Assembly (NCBI GenBank): GCA_902500785.1
Contig: CABVRW010000001.1
Span: 126,528-167,638, forward strand
Length of the DNA: 41,111 nt
Direction of reading: 5' to 3'
Source: an uncultured Nitrospira sp.
GTDB lineage: Bacteria; Nitrospirota; Nitrospiria; Nitrospirales; Nitrospiraceae
Below the pieces are notes generated by a model. That model made no database searches. It was given only the letters and a program-made list of their open reading frames with translations, and was not told the DNA's origin. Positions within the stretch are counted from its first letter, which is position 1. Each line of letters starts with the position of its first letter. The translations under genes and the position numbers were made by a program. This document shows, piece after piece, positions 41,102-41,111 of the stretch.

Positions 41102-41111
41102 ATTTTCCCCA

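Noticed and set aside
40740..41102. Minus-strand reading frame encoding a GFEPATLALARRCSTTELFPL-like N-terminus
   Set aside because: This is the antisense of tRNA-Gly, a well-known spurious annotation. Only the short 3' part (40740-40784) is considered, as a leader frame.
1..41111. CRISPR arrays, insertion sequences, prophage genes, attachment sites
   Set aside because: No regular spaced repeats, transposase or integrase other than XerC, or phage proteins are visible, and the two tRNA genes have no adjacent duplicated ends.

Overview
The window is a gene-dense, GC-rich bacterial chromosome segment with no phage genes, insertion sequences or CRISPR array visible. The gene content suggests a Gram-negative-type bacterium, most likely of the Nitrospirota (Nitrospira-like). 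That lineage call is an inference from protein flavour and gene order, not from a marker gene. Supporting points are outer-envelope proteins (several lipoproteins, a Do-type protease, a BepA-like M48 protease) combined with a trmFO-xerC-hslV-hslU order otherwise known from Firmicutes.

Region by region. 1-2007 (+): the 3' end of dnaX, ybaB and recR (replication/repair cluster), then a DksA-type transcription factor behind its own promoter. 2072-3958 (-): a TPR lipoprotein, a small lipoprotein and tRNA-Val(CAC). 4159-10186 (+): trmFO-xerC-hslV-hslU-argB and an unrecognised 232-aa protein. 10227-10766 (-): a gamma-class carbonic anhydrase-like protein. 10851-12305 (+): rimO, apparently leaderless. 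12348-19812 (-): six codirectional genes, namely an ankyrin/TPR membrane protein, a DUF898 (YjgN-like) membrane protein, an M48 metalloprotease, a response regulator, a histidine kinase and an HtrA/DegP protease; this looks like an envelope stress or quality-control locus. 19986-21641 (-): an SdhA/FrdA flavoprotein without its partner subunits. 21847-27350 (+): full-length gcvP, an exported unknown protein, then nucleoside hydrolase plus ribokinase. 27408-28692 (-): a TPR protein and a Mug-type DNA glycosylase. 28942-29166 (+): a tiny secreted protein made of Lys/Asp/Glu/Gly/His repeats. 29243-38646 (-): a long codirectional block with gcvT-nudF, an FKBP isomerase, a FIST protein, a DmpA-type peptidase, and a tightly overlapping run DUF502-GNAT-lipoprotein-lipoprotein-LOG-beta-CASP nuclease. 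38790-39086 (+): a Trm112-like protein. 39322-40743 (-): four small proteins of unknown role. 41027-41101 (+): tRNA-Gly(GCC).

Functional themes: RNA and translation quality (tRNA genes, TrmFO, RimO, Trm112-like, beta-CASP nuclease), protein quality control (HslVU, HtrA, M48, FKBP), one-carbon/glycine metabolism (GcvP and GcvT at separate loci; no gcvH here), nucleoside/ribose salvage (nucleoside hydrolase, ribokinase, Nudix, LOG), and envelope surveillance. Several promoters can be read by eye, and many share a TTGAC-type -35, an 18-bp spacer and a TAGA(C/A)T or TACAAT -10.

The best candidates for something new are the 12.3-19.8 kb envelope locus, the 74-aa repeat protein at 28.9 kb, and the short leaderless reading frame feeding into the gene at 40.7 kb. 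None is proven by sequence alone.
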